A DNA stretch of 64,000 bases from Cyclobacteriaceae bacterium (GCA_016787605.1 JAEUUE010000138.1:1-64000), one strand, 5' to 3'; positions 17,256 to 27,060 are shown, numbered from the stretch's first letter. Made by a program: numbers and translations. Notes: generated from the sequence alone by a model not told the origin.

Positions 17256-18736
17256 GTGAAGTGATTACCCCTACCACACCGGCACCACGGCCGCTCAGCA
17301 ACAAGGAGCGGATGGGATTGCCGCACCAGGAGATGCCCCTCCATGATGCCGAAGCCCGGGTCAAGACCTTTGACGAGGTTCCCATCGGGTATTCCGAAGA
17401 GATGGCGCGGGCCGAAGCCATGCGATGCCTGCAATGCAAGAAACCTGCGTGCATCGGGGCGTGCCCGGTGGGCATCAACATCCCGGCATTCATCAAGCTG
17501 ATTGAACAGGGCGAGTTTGGCGCTGCCGCCAAGAAGATTCGGGAGACCAACTTCCTGCCCGCGGTCTGCGGCCGCGTGTGCCCACAGGACAAACAATGCC
17601 AGGCCGTGTGTGTGGTCGGCCGCAAGAATATCCCCGTCGGCATCGGTAACCTTGAACGGTTTGCCGCCGATTACGAACGCAACCATCACCTGCAGGAGAT
17701 TCCGCAGGTAGGAGAACCTACCGGCAAACGGGTAGCAGTGATTGGATCTGGACCTGCCGGCCTGGCGGCCGCTTACGAACTCTCCATTCGAGGACACGAA
17801 GTAGTCGTGTTCGAAGCCTCTCATCGGGCCGGTGGCGTGATGGTCTATGGAATCCCCAGATTCCGGCTGCCCCTCAAAATCGTCGACGAAGACATCCGCT
17901 TTCTCACCCGGCTGGGTGTGCGTTTCGTCTACAACATGGTCATCGGCAAAGTTCTCACCATCGAAGACTTGCTCAAGCATGAAGGTTTCGATGCCGTCAT
18001 GATCGGCACTGGCGCAGGGTTACCACGCATGCTCGACGTGCCCGGTTCCAACGCCAACGGCGTCTATTCGGCCAACGAATACCTCACCCGCATCTACCTG
18101 ATGGATGCCCATCACTTTCCGAAGTACAGCACGCCGATCTCCGCCGGCAAGAAGATAGGCGTGATCGGCGCCGGAAATACTGCCATGGACGTTATGCGCA
18201 CTGCCAAGCGCCTCGGTGCCGAAGTCACTTGTTATTACCGTCGCTCCCATGACGAAGCGCCGGCACGCTCGGAAGAATTGAAGCATGCCGAACAGGAGGG
18301 AATCAACTGGCGGTGGCTGTCCAACCCGGTCGAATTTCTCGTGGACGAGAACAACTTCGTCCAGAAGATCAAGTGTGAACGCATGACCCTCTCGGAGCCC
18401 GACGAAACCGGGCGCCGAAAACCGGTACCCACCGGGGAGTTTTTTGTCGAGGACTGCGACACGGTAGTGATGTCGCTGGGATGCAGCGTGAACCCGATTA
18501 TCCCGTCGACCGACTCCGACATCCATGTGAACAAATGGGGCGTCATTGTTGTCGACACGGAAACCTGCCAGACCAGCAAGAAGGGAGTCTTCGCGGCCGG
18601 AGACGCCATCACCGGCGGATCGACGGTTATTCTGGCCATGGGCCAGGCCAAGAAAGCAGCCGCCGGAATTCATGCCTACCTGATGGGACAACAAGAGGCG
18701 GTGAGCGCCACCAGCACCACTCAAATATCGGGTTGA
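17252..18736 (+). CDS. GltD-like NADPH oxidoreductase, NfnB/SudA-like subunit
   Basis: 494 residues. An N-terminal double iron-sulfur helical domain has cysteines in MRCLQCKKPACIGACPVGI and CGRVCPQDKQCQAVC. FAD and NADPH Rossmann motifs follow, VAVIGSGPAGLAAAYELS near residue 160 and IGVIGAGNTAMDVMRTAKRLGA near 300, and the family end AAGDAITGGSTVILAMGQAKKAA. It belongs to the glutamate synthase small-chain group, but no glutamate synthase large subunit is adjacent. With the coupled upstream gene it forms the NfnAB/SudAB pair. The exact electron partners are not decided by sequence. Confidence 0.88.
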   Translation: MSEVITPTTPAPRPLSNKERMGLPHQEMPLHDAEARVKTFDEVPIGYSEEMARAEAMRCLQCKKPACIGACPVGINIPAFIKLIEQGEFGAAAKKIRETNFLPAVCGRVCPQDKQCQAVCVVGRKNIPVGIGNLERFAADYERNHHLQEIPQVGEPTGKRVAVIGSGPAGLAAAYELSIRGHEVVVFEASHRAGGVMVYGIPRFRLPLKIVDEDIRFLTRLGVRFVYNMVIGKVLTIEDLLKHEGFDAVMIGTGAGLPRMLDVPGSNANGVYSANEYLTRIYLMDAHHFPKYSTPISAGKKIGVIGAGNTAMDVMRTAKRLGAEVTCYYRRSHDEAPARSEELKHAEQEGINWRWLSNPVEFLVDENNFVQKIKCERMTLSEPDETGRRKPVPTGEFFVEDCDTVVMSLGCSVNPIIPSTDSDIHVNKWGVIVVDTETCQTSKKGVFAAGDAITGGSTVILAMGQAKKAAAGIHAYLMGQQEAVSATSTTQISG

Positions 18737-18775
18737 TCCAAACGATCAAGGACAAGGATTGCCTACCTTGTAGAT

Positions 18776-20503
18776 ATGGACGGCGGTCATCATGTAGCCC
18801 GGGTTCTCCGGGAGGAAGGGATTCAGTTCCTGTTTACACTCTGCGGAGGCCACATCTCGCCCATTCTCGTTGCGGCCAAGCACTCCGGCATTCGGGTGAT
18901 CGATACACGCCATGAGGTCAACGCGGTCTTTGCCGCCGATGCCACGGCCAGAATCACCGGCACTCCAGGGGTGGCTGCGGTCACGGCAGGTCCGGGCATC
19001 ACGAATACCATCACCGCCATCAAGAATGCCCTGCTTGCTCAATCCCCGGTAGTACTGCTGGGTGGGGCGGCCCCCACCTTGCTTAAGGGTCGTGGAGCAT
19101 TGCAAGACATCGACCAGATGGCGCTCATGAAGCCTAACGTGAAATGGGCGGCAGCCGTGCGATCGGTTGGCTCCATCTATCCGACCCTCAAGAAAGCCTT
19201 CCGGATCGCTCGTGAAGGTGTTCCCGGACCTGTGTTTGTTGAATTGCCACTGGATATTCTTTACGACGAACAGGTCGTGCGGGCTGGTTTTGAGAAAACG
19301 CTGCAGAATTCCGTTACCATTCCCCAGCGAATCACCGCCTGGTACATCAAGCGACACCTGGACAAGGTGTTCAAACCCCAGGAGATTTCCAGCGAGTCAA
19401 GCCCTGCTCCAACCGCACCCACTCACCGCAGCACCGACATCGATCGTGCGGTTAAGTTAATCCAAGCTTCGGCGCGGCCGGTGGCCGTAATCGGCAGCGG
19501 CGCACTGATGTTGCCCACGGAAGCCGGCGCCCTTTCGGAGAGCCTGCTGAAAATGGATATACCCGTGTATCTCTCCGGCATGGCTCGTGGAGTATTGGGC
19601 AGCCAGAGCCCGGTGCAGTTCCGCCATCATAGAAAAGAAGCCCTTCGGGAGGCAGACCTGGTGATCCTGGCCGGCGTGCCGTGTGATTTCCGGCTGGAGT
19701 ATGGAAGACATATCCATTCGCGGGCTAACGTCATCTCCATCAACCGCAGCCAGTCCGACCTGACAAAAAACCGGAGGCCCACATTAGGTGTACTGGCTGA
19801 CCCACTGCGGTTTCTCGTTGCGCTATCCAAAGATGCTGGTGTGTCTTCGTCCCGTTGGGAAAACTGGAAAAAGACACTCCGCGACCGGGAGCAATCACGG
19901 GAGGATTCCATACGCCAAACAGGAAGCCAGGCGTCGGATGGCCTTCACCCGGTAGCCCTCTTCCTTGAACTCGAGAAGCAGCTGGACAGCCAGGCACTCT
20001 TTGTCGCCGACGGCGGAGACTTTGTTGGAACCGCCTCGTACATCGTACGGCCGCGAACACCGTTGTCGTGGCTGGACCCCGGGGTGTTCGGCACACTGGG
20101 CATCGGCGGCGGATTCGCCGTGGGCGCCAAACTCTGCCGGCCTGAAAACGAAGTCGTGATTATCTATGGCGACGGCAGCGCGGCCTATAGCCTGGCAGAG
20201 TTCGATACATTTGTGCGGCACCGCCTTCCGGTAATTGCCATTGTGGGGAACGATGCGAGCTGGTCGCAGATCGCGCGTGACCAGGTCGATATTCTCAAAG
20301 ACGACTGCGGCACGGTGCTCGCCCATTCCGACTATGAGAAGGTAGCCGAGGCGTTCGGCGGAAAGGGCCGGCGGGTGACCACCGTGGAAGAGTTCAATTC
20401 AGCCCTGGAAGAAGCCCGACGCTCCGTGCGCCAGGGAATTCCGTTCCTGATCAACGCCATTCTTCAGAAGTCCGATTTTCGCAAAGGATCACTCTCGATG
20501 TAG
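18776..20503 (+). CDS. TPP-dependent 2-hydroxyacyl-CoA lyase/acetolactate synthase-like (HACL2/ILVBL-like)
   Basis: 575 residues. The catalytic glutamate lies in [20 protein letters not shown], and the TPP/metal motif is GDGSAAYS followed by VGNDASW. Blocks such as [40 protein letters not shown] and [13 protein letters not shown] are closer to the ILVBL/HACL2 branch than to biosynthetic IlvB, and no IlvN small subunit follows. A lyase cleaving 2-hydroxyacyl-CoA is therefore favoured, though acetolactate synthase-type chemistry cannot be excluded. It starts 40 bases after the NfnB/SudA-like gene and may be cotranscribed with it. Confidence 0.82.
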   Translation: MDGGHHVARVLREEGIQFLFTLCGGHISPILVAAKHSGIRVIDTRHEVNAVFAADATARITGTPGVAAVTAGPGITNTITAIKNALLAQSPVVLLGGAAPTLLKGRGALQDIDQMALMKPNVKWAAAVRSVGSIYPTLKKAFRIAREGVPGPVFVELPLDILYDEQVVRAGFEKTLQNSVTIPQRITAWYIKRHLDKVFKPQEISSESSPAPTAPTHRSTDIDRAVKLIQASARPVAVIGSGALMLPTEAGALSESLLKMDIPVYLSGMARGVLGSQSPVQFRHHRKEALREADLVILAGVPCDFRLEYGRHIHSRANVISINRSQSDLTKNRRPTLGVLADPLRFLVALSKDAGVSSSRWENWKKTLRDREQSREDSIRQTGSQASDGLHPVALFLELEKQLDSQALFVADGGDFVGTASYIVRPRTPLSWLDPGVFGTLGIGGGFAVGAKLCRPENEVVIIYGDGSAAYSLAEFDTFVRHRLPVIAIVGNDASWSQIARDQVDILKDDCGTVLAHSDYEKVAEAFGGKGRRVTTVEEFNSALEEARRSVRQGIPFLINAILQKSDFRKGSLSM

Positions 20504-20588
20504 AAACCATAGGGTGGCCAGGCTACGGCCTGAAAAAGAAAAATCACCCCCTTTCTGAACAATTCTCAAGGTTTGCCGTTGTTCAGGT

Positions 20589-20777
20589 ATGTTTAGAATT
20601 TTCGAAAAAGACCCCTTGAAAAACCTTCAAAAGAAGCGGAATCGGCTTCTCGAGGAGGCCATGTTGACGCAGCGATCCGGAAACCTGAGGCTGTACGCCG
20701 AGAGGATGGTGGAGATCGAGAATCTTGAAAAAGAAATTGAGCGCCTCCAGCCTGCCTCTGCTGAAAAGGTGGGTTGA
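20589..20777 (+). CDS. Small helical protein, DUF6435-like
   Basis: 62 residues. The opening MFRIFEKDPLKNLQKKRNRLLEEAM is followed by QRSGNLRLYAERMVEIENLEKEIERL, strongly charged and coiled-coil-like. This is the pattern of the small DUF6435 family of Bacteroidota and others, whose role is unknown. Its last 53 bases overlap the apparent start of the photolyase gene in another frame, so the two are likely coupled. It opens a rightward photoprotection operon. Confidence 0.7.
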   Translation: MFRIFEKDPLKNLQKKRNRLLEEAMLTQRSGNLRLYAERMVEIENLEKEIERLQPASAEKVG

Positions 20778-22065
20778 TTCCTCAACTACCCTGTTCTGGT
20801 TCCGGCGCGACCTTCGCCTGGAAGACAATGCCGGCTTGTTTCATGCCCTGAAGGAACAAGGTAACGTCCTCCCGATCTTCATCTTTGATACGGAAATCCT
20901 AGGCCGGCTCGACGATCCATCCGATGCCCGCGTGACCTTTATCCATGACAGCCTGGCGAAGCTCAAGGCTGAATTGGAGGAGGCGGGATCCACCCTGCTG
21001 GTCGTTCATGGCAAGCCGGCAGAAGTCTTCGAGAATATTCAACCGAAGGCGGTCTACACCAACCACGACTACGAACCGTACGGCAAGTCACGCGATGCCC
21101 ACGTTGCAGAAATCCTGGCCGCGAAAGGCGCCGGCTTCCATTCCTTCAAAGACATCGTGATCTTCGAAAAGGGTGAGGTCCTTAAGCCGGATGGAACCCC
21201 CTACACCGTCTTCACCCCGTACAGCCGAAAGTGGAAAGAGACCTTCACGGAGGCCAGCATCCGGCCCTTAAAAAGCAAAGATCTGCTCGACCGACTCAAT
21301 CGCTGTGAACCGGCACCTCTCCCCACCCTGGAAGATATCGGCTTCACCCGAACTAGCCTAGATTTCCCTGAGCGCAAGGTTCCGCTTTCCATCATCGCCC
21401 ACTACGCCGAACGCCGCGACCTCCCTGGCATCGCCAGCACCACACGACTGGGCGTCCACTTGCGCTTTGGCACCGTAAGCATCCGCAGGCTGGTCAGCAT
21501 CGCACGCGAAAAGAGCGAAGTATGGCTGAACGAGCTCATCTGGCGGGAATTCTATCACATGATCCTCTGGCATTTTCCCCATGCGGCCACAGGGTCCTTC
21601 AAGCCCGCCTATGATCGGATCGCGTGGAGAAACGACCCGGAGGAATTCCGGAAATGGTGTGAAGGAAAGACCGGCTATCCCATCGTGGATGCCGGCATGC
21701 GGGAACTCAATACGACAGGTTTCATGCACAACCGCACGCGGATGATCGTGGCCAGTTTCCTCACCAAGCACCTCCTGGTCGACTGGCGCTGGGGGGAGGC
21801 TTATTTCGCCAAAAAGCTCCTTGATTTTGACCTGGCGGCAAACAACGGCGGGTGGCAGTGGGCCGCCGGCAGCGGATGTGATGCGGCGCCTTACTTCCGC
21901 GTCTTCAACCCCTACCTGCAGGCCGCAAAATTTGATCCCGACGGAGCGTATGTCCGAAAGTGGGTCCCTGAATTCGGCACGCCGGCTTACCCTCCGCCCA
22001 TGGTGGACCACGCCATGGCCAGGGAACGGGTCCTGCGATATTACCAGGAGGCGTTGGAATCGTAA
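20725..22065 (+). CDS. phr: Deoxyribodipyrimidine photolyase / cryptochrome family
   Basis: About 430-446 residues. The N-terminal DNA-photolyase domain opens STTLFWFRRDLRLEDNAGL. The FAD-binding domain shows NELIWREFYHMILW, NTTGFMHNRTRMIVASFLTKHLLVDWRWG, DLAANNGGWQWAAGSGCDAAPYFRVFNP, matching class I CPD photolyases, and repairs UV dimers with light. The start is unusual. No ATG or GTG precedes the conserved first strand, only TTG codons at 20725 and 20737, both inside the DUF6435-like gene. Frameshifting from that gene is an alternative. A SRPBCC gene and carotenoid genes follow. Confidence 0.9.
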   Translation: MKKKLSASSLPLLKRWVDSSTTLFWFRRDLRLEDNAGLFHALKEQGNVLPIFIFDTEILGRLDDPSDARVTFIHDSLAKLKAELEEAGSTLLVVHGKPAEVFENIQPKAVYTNHDYEPYGKSRDAHVAEILAAKGAGFHSFKDIVIFEKGEVLKPDGTPYTVFTPYSRKWKETFTEASIRPLKSKDLLDRLNRCEPAPLPTLEDIGFTRTSLDFPERKVPLSIIAHYAERRDLPGIASTTRLGVHLRFGTVSIRRLVSIAREKSEVWLNELIWREFYHMILWHFPHAATGSFKPAYDRIAWRNDPEEFRKWCEGKTGYPIVDAGMRELNTTGFMHNRTRMIVASFLTKHLLVDWRWGEAYFAKKLLDFDLAANNGGWQWAAGSGCDAAPYFRVFNPYLQAAKFDPDGAYVRKWVPEFGTPAYPPPMVDHAMARERVLRYYQEALES

Positions 22066-22097
22066 ACATTCCTGCCCCGGGGGTGTTTAGGTGATGC

Positions 22098-22562
22098 ATG
22101 AAGATCTATCGCCTTCACCGAAAACAGTTCCTCCCCATTTCCCTTCAGGAAGCGTGGGATTTCTTCTCCAGCCCCAGGAACCTGGGAAAAATCACGCCTT
22201 CCCATATGAACTTCGAAATCCTCTCGCAATCCGGCGGCGAAAAGATGCACGAAGGGCAGATCATCCGGTACAAAGTCACTGTACTTCCTTTCGTCCGGCT
22301 CACCTGGGTAACCGAAATAACGGGCGTCACGGAAGGAAAGAGCTTCACGGACGAGCAACGCAAGGGACCCTATCGTCTTTGGCGGCACACGCACACGTTT
22401 CACGAAGTGCCCGGCGGCGTGGAAATGACCGATGTCGTGGAATACAGCATCCCCCTCGGGCTGTTTGGGCGCCTGGCCCACTGGCTTTTTGTGGAGCGTG
22501 AAGTAAACCGTATTTTTGACTACCGATTTACGGTGCTCCAAACCTATTTTCACAAACCATGA
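22098..22562 (+). CDS. SRPBCC family (START-like) protein
   Basis: 154 residues with the START/Bet v1-like cyclase/dehydrase pattern: LPISLQEAWDFFSSPRNLGKITPSHMNF at the start, VTEITGVTEGKSFTDEQ in the middle, and HTFHEVPGGVEMTDVVEYSIPLG near residue 110. The fold binds hydrophobic ligands. Homologues often accompany photolyases or are annotated as cell-division inhibitor-like SulA relatives; the function is unproven. It is 32 bases after the photolyase stop and its own stop overlaps the crtZ start (ATGA), so it belongs to the carotenoid/photoprotection operon. Confidence 0.82.
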   Translation: MKIYRLHRKQFLPISLQEAWDFFSSPRNLGKITPSHMNFEILSQSGGEKMHEGQIIRYKVTVLPFVRLTWVTEITGVTEGKSFTDEQRKGPYRLWRHTHTFHEVPGGVEMTDVVEYSIPLGLFGRLAHWLFVEREVNRIFDYRFTVLQTYFHKP

Positions 22563-23062
22563 ACTCTGTTTCGGCCATCACCATCCTGGTGTGCAGCCTC
22601 ATCACCATCGGCACATTCCTCTTTTGGGAGTTCGTTGCCTGGTTTACCCACAAGTACATCATGCATGGCTTTCTCTGGGTATGGCACCGGTCGCATCACA
22701 CCGTGCATGACCATGCGCTGGAGCGCAATGACTGGTTTGCCGTAGTCTTCAGCATCCCTTCCATCGGCCTGTTTTATTACTACAGCCTGGTGGATTACAA
22801 CCCCAATGGCCTGGCCGTGGGGCTGGGCATCTTTTGCTATGGGGTGTTCTACCTGGTCTTTCACGACATCATCGTTCACCAGCGCATACATTGGCGGCCG
22901 GCCAAACGCAGCAAGTACTTGCAGCGGATGATCCACGCGCACTACATTCACCACAGCAAGCACACCAAAGAAGGATGCGAGGCCTTTGGGTTCCTGTATG
23001 CCCCGAAGAAGTACGAGCCTTCTTCCTTTACCTTCAGGAAAGACCGCCAGGAAACCCAATAG
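22559..23062 (+). CDS. crtZ: Beta-carotene hydroxylase
   Basis: 167 residues with four hydrophobic helices and the histidine clusters of the di-iron membrane hydroxylases: HKYIMHG, HRSHH, HDIIVHQRIHW and HYIHHS. CrtZ adds hydroxyl groups at C3 of the beta rings to give zeaxanthin. It is coupled to the SRPBCC gene by a four-base overlap and followed 12 bases later by a lycopene cyclase gene. The earlier pathway genes (crtE, crtB, crtI) are not in this window. Confidence 0.92.
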   Translation: MNSVSAITILVCSLITIGTFLFWEFVAWFTHKYIMHGFLWVWHRSHHTVHDHALERNDWFAVVFSIPSIGLFYYYSLVDYNPNGLAVGLGIFCYGVFYLVFHDIIVHQRIHWRPAKRSKYLQRMIHAHYIHHSKHTKEGCEAFGFLYAPKKYEPSSFTFRKDRQETQ

Positions 23063-23074
23063 GTCACCAGCGAC

Positions 23075-23788
23075 ATGCAGAAGTACCTCTACCTTGCCCT
23101 TGACCTGGGCTCCGTGCTGGTTCCGATTCTCTTCAGTTTCTATCCGAAGAAGCACTTTGCCTCCACCTGGAGAGCGTGGCTTCCTGCCATTGCAGCGCCG
23201 GCCGTTCTCTTCATCGTCTGGGATGAATGGTTCACCGCCATGCGCGTATGGGGCTTCAACTCCAACTACCTCACCGGCATTTCCTTCGGGCATCTCCCGC
23301 TCGAAGAGATCCTCTTCTTCCTTTGCATTCCCTACGCCTGCCTGTTCACCTATGTGGCCGTGAACTATCTCAAGAAAGAAGAACCGCTGCCCGACCGTGG
23401 TCTTCGGGTTACCTGGACACTCATTGTCGGATTGGTGGCGGTGGGTATAAAGAATTACGACCGGTGGTACACCATGGTGACCTTCTTCGGACTAGCGGCC
23501 TTCCTGCTCTACCTGATTCTTGTAATCAAGCCCAACTACCTCGGACGTTTTTATTTCAGCTACCTCTTCATCCTCATCCCCTTCTTCCTGGTCAACGGCG
23601 TGCTCACCGGTTCCTGGATCGAGCGACCGGTCGTCTGGTACAACGACGAAGAGAACCTGGGAATCCGGATGGGAACGATTCCTTTCGAGGACACCTTCTA
23701 CGGGATGCTGCTCATCCTGATGAATGTCGTCATCTATGAATGGCGGATGGCCAGGTTACCAGCCTCATCCGCACCACCCGCCCCATAG
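23075..23788 (+). CDS. Lycopene cyclase, fused CrtYc/CrtYd type
   Basis: 237 residues, seven or so membrane helices in two repeated halves. The first half shows WDEWFTAMRVWGFN then LPLEEILFFLCIPY, and the second has WYNDEENLGIRMGTIPFEDTFYGMLLILMNV. The PxEE and ED motifs are typical of the CrtYcd-type lycopene beta-cyclase domains, here both in one chain. It makes beta-carotene, the substrate of CrtZ next door. The operon ends here; the next gene is convergent, only eight bases away. Confidence 0.88.
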   Translation: MQKYLYLALDLGSVLVPILFSFYPKKHFASTWRAWLPAIAAPAVLFIVWDEWFTAMRVWGFNSNYLTGISFGHLPLEEILFFLCIPYACLFTYVAVNYLKKEEPLPDRGLRVTWTLIVGLVAVGIKNYDRWYTMVTFFGLAAFLLYLILVIKPNYLGRFYFSYLFILIPFFLVNGVLTGSWIERPVVWYNDEENLGIRMGTIPFEDTFYGMLLILMNVVIYEWRMARLPASSAPPAP

Positions 23789-23796
23789 GGTGAACG

Positions 23797-26700
23797 TCAC
23801 ATCTTCATCTTCTTCCACTCCGCATTCTGCTTGAGGAGGTTGTAGGCCTTCTCCACCTCCATCAACTGCTGCTGGGTGATCCCATACACTTCCAGTTGCT
23901 GATCGGTGGGCGGCGCGTCGGCACTGGATACCACACCCTCTTTCCCCATGGCCAGGAAACGTTCGAGGATCTGGGCACCGCTGCGGAAAATGTCCCAACG
24001 GGCGCCCGTCTGGTGAATATCAAACAACTGTGCCTCCAGCTTATAGATCTTGTCTTCCAGTGCCAAGGCAGCCTTGGCCTGCTTGGGATCCTTAGCCAGG
24101 GCGAACAAGGCCGAGCGGCGGCGCTCCATCTCGTCAATCAACCGAAGGGTGGCGCTGATGGAGTTGTACAATTGAACGCCTTGCGCAAACTGCTTCTCGA
24201 TGTCATCCATGGAGGATTTGGTCGCCGGATCCTTCAACACCTGCACGGTCTTGCGCAACTCTTTGCCGTGCGCCTTCAGGACAATGGTATACTCTCCGGG
24301 GGGTACCAGGGGCGGCGTTAGTCCCGGCCCGATATCCAGGTCGGGAATGAACAGGTCGCGGGTGCCGGCCGTATCCAGTGCCACCCAATCCTTGCCGCGG
24401 GGCTTTGTCCGCAGTCGGGGCATCTCAAAATCCTGGAGCCGCAAGTTCCAATACACGCGGTTGATGCCGGTCCGGTTCCTGCCTTTGATGGTCTGTACCG
24501 TCTCTCCCTTCCGGTTGAGCACAATTACCTGGACACTGTCCGTGGATTTCGACTTCAGGAAGTAGTTGATATCGGCGCCGTACGGGGGATTTTGCCCGTT
24601 CACAAAACTGCGTTCGGTCTTGATCCCGTCCTTGTCCTGGAAGCGGTACGCGGGACGAAGGTTGAAGAGGTGCGCATCCTGCTGCTGCACCGCGGCCGAG
24701 AATTCGCGTATCGGGGTGACATCATCGAGGATGTAAATGCCACGCCCGTAGGTGGCCAGCACCAGGTCGCGGAAATTGCGCTGGATGGTGATCCCGTAGA
24801 TCGGCACGGGGGGCAGATTGTTTTTCAACCGGATCCACTGACGGCCGTCGTCCGGGGAGAAATACAGCGCGTTGTCGGTCCCCAGCCACAGCAAGCCCTT
24901 CTTGTCAGGGTCCTCGATCAACTGATGTACTGCGTTGGAATTGGAGGGAGGCAAGTCGATGGTGAGACGTGTCCAGTTTTTGCCAAAGTCCGTTGTCTTG
25001 TAGGCGTACGTGCCAAAGTCGCCGTTCTGCATGGCATTCACGGACACATAAGCCGTCCCGGCATCATGATAAGAGGCGTCGATATGACGGATCGTTGACC
25101 ATTGAGGAAGTCCGGGCATGTTGCCTGCCACGTTGGTCCATGTCTTTCCGCCATCCTGCGTGATATGCAATTGGGCATCGTTGCTGCCGGCCCACAGGAC
25201 GCCTTCCTTGACCGGTGACTCAGCCATTGAATACAGCGTGCATCCGTCCCAGGTCATCAGGTTGTCGCTGGCCATGCCTCCGCTGTTCTGCTGGTGGCTC
25301 TTGTCGTTGGTGGTGAGGTCAGGGCTGATCACGCGCCAATTCTGACCGCGCGTAGTGGTCTCATGCACAAACTGGCTGCCCACCCACACTTTGCCGGGCG
25401 TATGTCGCGACAGTACCATGGGGAAATTCCAATGCCAGCGGTACTTGGCATTGGCCGGTGTGTTTCCGATCTGGGTCTGCGGCCAAACGCGCACATCGCG
25501 CATATGACGGGTGGTCAGATCGAAGACGTCGAGCCCGCCGTCATAACAGCCTGACCAGATCGTGTTGTTGTCAAAAGGATCGGGTTGCGCAAAACCGCTT
25601 TCACAGCCGCCCACCCCATGCCAGAGGCTAAGGGGTATCGACCAGCCTTCAAGGCTTCGGCTGGGGCCGCGGTACGACCAGGCATCCTGCCGGTTGGAAT
25701 ATACATAATAGGGCACCTGGTCATCCACGGCGATGTGGTACATCTGCGCGATGGGCACATTGATGTTGGTCCAGGTTTTACCTCCGTTGAAACTGAGATT
25801 GGCGCACCCGTCGTGGGCACACATCATCCGGTCAGGCATCTTCGGATCGAACCACATGTCATGGTTATCCCCGCCGGCCGCCCATTGATTGTAGTTCTTC
25901 ACAAAACTCTTTCCGCCGTCGATCGACTTCATGATCCCCACGGAAATCGTGTAGAGCTCATTCTCATCCCGGGTGGATACCCGCAGGCGGGTGTAATAAC
26001 CGGCCCGCTGGCCCATGCCATGGTGTTTCTGCATGAGCTTCCAGTTATCGCCTCCATCTTCCGAGCGGTAAAGACGTGGCTCTACATCTTCCACGAGGGC
26101 ATATACCACTTTCGGATTGGTATACGCCACGTCCACCGAAGTTTTGCCCACGGGATGACCCGGGCCGCTCTCCAGTCCCTTGCGCAAAGGCTCCCACGTT
26201 TTTCCTCCGTCCTTAGTACGGTAGATTCCGCTGCCCACGCCGCCACTCCTAAGGTTCCAGGTTTTGATTTCAACCTGCCACATAGCCGCAAAGAGGATAT
26301 CCGGGTTCTTTGAATCCATGGCCAGATCCGAACTGCCGGTATTTTCATTCACAAAGAGCACCTGTTCCCAGGTCTTGCCGCCGTCTGTTGTCTTGTAGAT
26401 GCCGCGCTCGCGGGAAGGACCGTGGGCATGCCCCATGGTGGCCACATAGACGATGTTGGTATCGGTTGGATGAACGATGATTCGGCTGACAATGAATGTC
26501 TTCTCCAATCCCATTTTCTTCCATGACTTGCCTGCATTGGATGACTTGTATACGCCATTACCTACTGCATGCGCCGGGCGGATAAGGAACGACTCGCCGG
26601 TTCCGGCCCACACCTGCTTTGGATTGGATGGCGCGATGGCCAGGGCCCCGATGGAAGAATCATCGGTTTGGTCGAAAACCGGTCGCCAGTGAAATCCCAT

Positions 26701-26904
26701 GTCTTCCGTCTTCCATATGCCGCCGGATGCCGCCCCGATATACGAGACTTGAGGGTTTCCCGGCTCGCCTACTACGGCGATGGCCCGGTTGCCGTCCGGG
26801 CCGATAAAGCGGAAGTTAAGCCGGCTGAAAGCCTGGGGATCAAGGTTCTGCGCCGAAGAAACCAGCGCGAACAGCAGGAACAAGGACAAGAATTGGTATT
26901 TCAT
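23797..26904 (-). CDS. Large secreted BNR/VPS10 (sortilin-like) repeat protein
   Basis: 1035 residues with a signal peptide ending VSSAQ (residues 1-19). The first 700 or so residues are a beta-propeller built of BNR/Asp-box repeats of the type SxDGGxTW (for example KTTDGGKTW, YRSEDGGDNW, HITQDGGKTW). The C-terminal 300 residues are a beta-sandwich then a helical tail (IYKLEAQLFDIHQTGARWDIF). Bacteroidota carry many such proteins annotated as VPS10-domain or glycosyl hydrolase, usually without a proven substrate. No sialidase or protease site is evident. A weak promoter lies upstream at 26922-26950. Confidence 0.85.
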   Translation of the reverse strand: MKYQFLSLFLLFALVSSAQNLDPQAFSRLNFRFIGPDGNRAIAVVGEPGNPQVSYIGAASGGIWKTEDMGFHWRPVFDQTDDSSIGALAIAPSNPKQVWAGTGESFLIRPAHAVGNGVYKSSNAGKSWKKMGLEKTFIVSRIIVHPTDTNIVYVATMGHAHGPSRERGIYKTTDGGKTWEQVLFVNENTGSSDLAMDSKNPDILFAAMWQVEIKTWNLRSGGVGSGIYRTKDGGKTWEPLRKGLESGPGHPVGKTSVDVAYTNPKVVYALVEDVEPRLYRSEDGGDNWKLMQKHHGMGQRAGYYTRLRVSTRDENELYTISVGIMKSIDGGKSFVKNYNQWAAGGDNHDMWFDPKMPDRMMCAHDGCANLSFNGGKTWTNINVPIAQMYHIAVDDQVPYYVYSNRQDAWSYRGPSRSLEGWSIPLSLWHGVGGCESGFAQPDPFDNNTIWSGCYDGGLDVFDLTTRHMRDVRVWPQTQIGNTPANAKYRWHWNFPMVLSRHTPGKVWVGSQFVHETTTRGQNWRVISPDLTTNDKSHQQNSGGMASDNLMTWDGCTLYSMAESPVKEGVLWAGSNDAQLHITQDGGKTWTNVAGNMPGLPQWSTIRHIDASYHDAGTAYVSVNAMQNGDFGTYAYKTTDFGKNWTRLTIDLPPSNSNAVHQLIEDPDKKGLLWLGTDNALYFSPDDGRQWIRLKNNLPPVPIYGITIQRNFRDLVLATYGRGIYILDDVTPIREFSAAVQQQDAHLFNLRPAYRFQDKDGIKTERSFVNGQNPPYGADINYFLKSKSTDSVQVIVLNRKGETVQTIKGRNRTGINRVYWNLRLQDFEMPRLRTKPRGKDWVALDTAGTRDLFIPDLDIGPGLTPPLVPPGEYTIVLKAHGKELRKTVQVLKDPATKSSMDDIEKQFAQGVQLYNSISATLRLIDEMERRRSALFALAKDPKQAKAALALEDKIYKLEAQLFDIHQTGARWDIFRSGAQILERFLAMGKEGVVSSADAPPTDQQLEVYGITQQQLMEVEKAYNLLKQNAEWKKMKM

Positions 26905-26921
26905 GGTGCGGATTGAATGAA

Positions 26922-26950
26922 GTAAGATAGTGAGGGCTTATGGAACCAAA
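26922..26950 (-). promoter_or_regulatory. Possible -33/-7 promoter for the BNR protein gene
   Basis: On the minus strand TTG is followed by 17 bases and TATCTTAC, an imperfect TAnnTTTG box, about 18 bases before the ATG at 26904. Confidence 0.3.
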
Positions 26951-26992
26951 AAGCGATTTGGGGTGACGAGCCCGGGAGCCCTGCGGACGGTC

Positions 26993-27024
26993 CAAAAACA
27001 GAAGCCGGCTGTTGGGCCGGCTTC
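26993..27024 (-). terminator. Intrinsic terminator of the small basic protein gene
   Basis: GAAGCCGGC and GCCGGCTTC form a perfect 9-bp stem with a six-base loop (27001-27024). On the minus strand TGTTTTTGG follows it. Confidence 0.75.
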
Positions 27025-27060
27025 CTTCACCTTTAACTAACTATGACGCTTAATGCTTGT

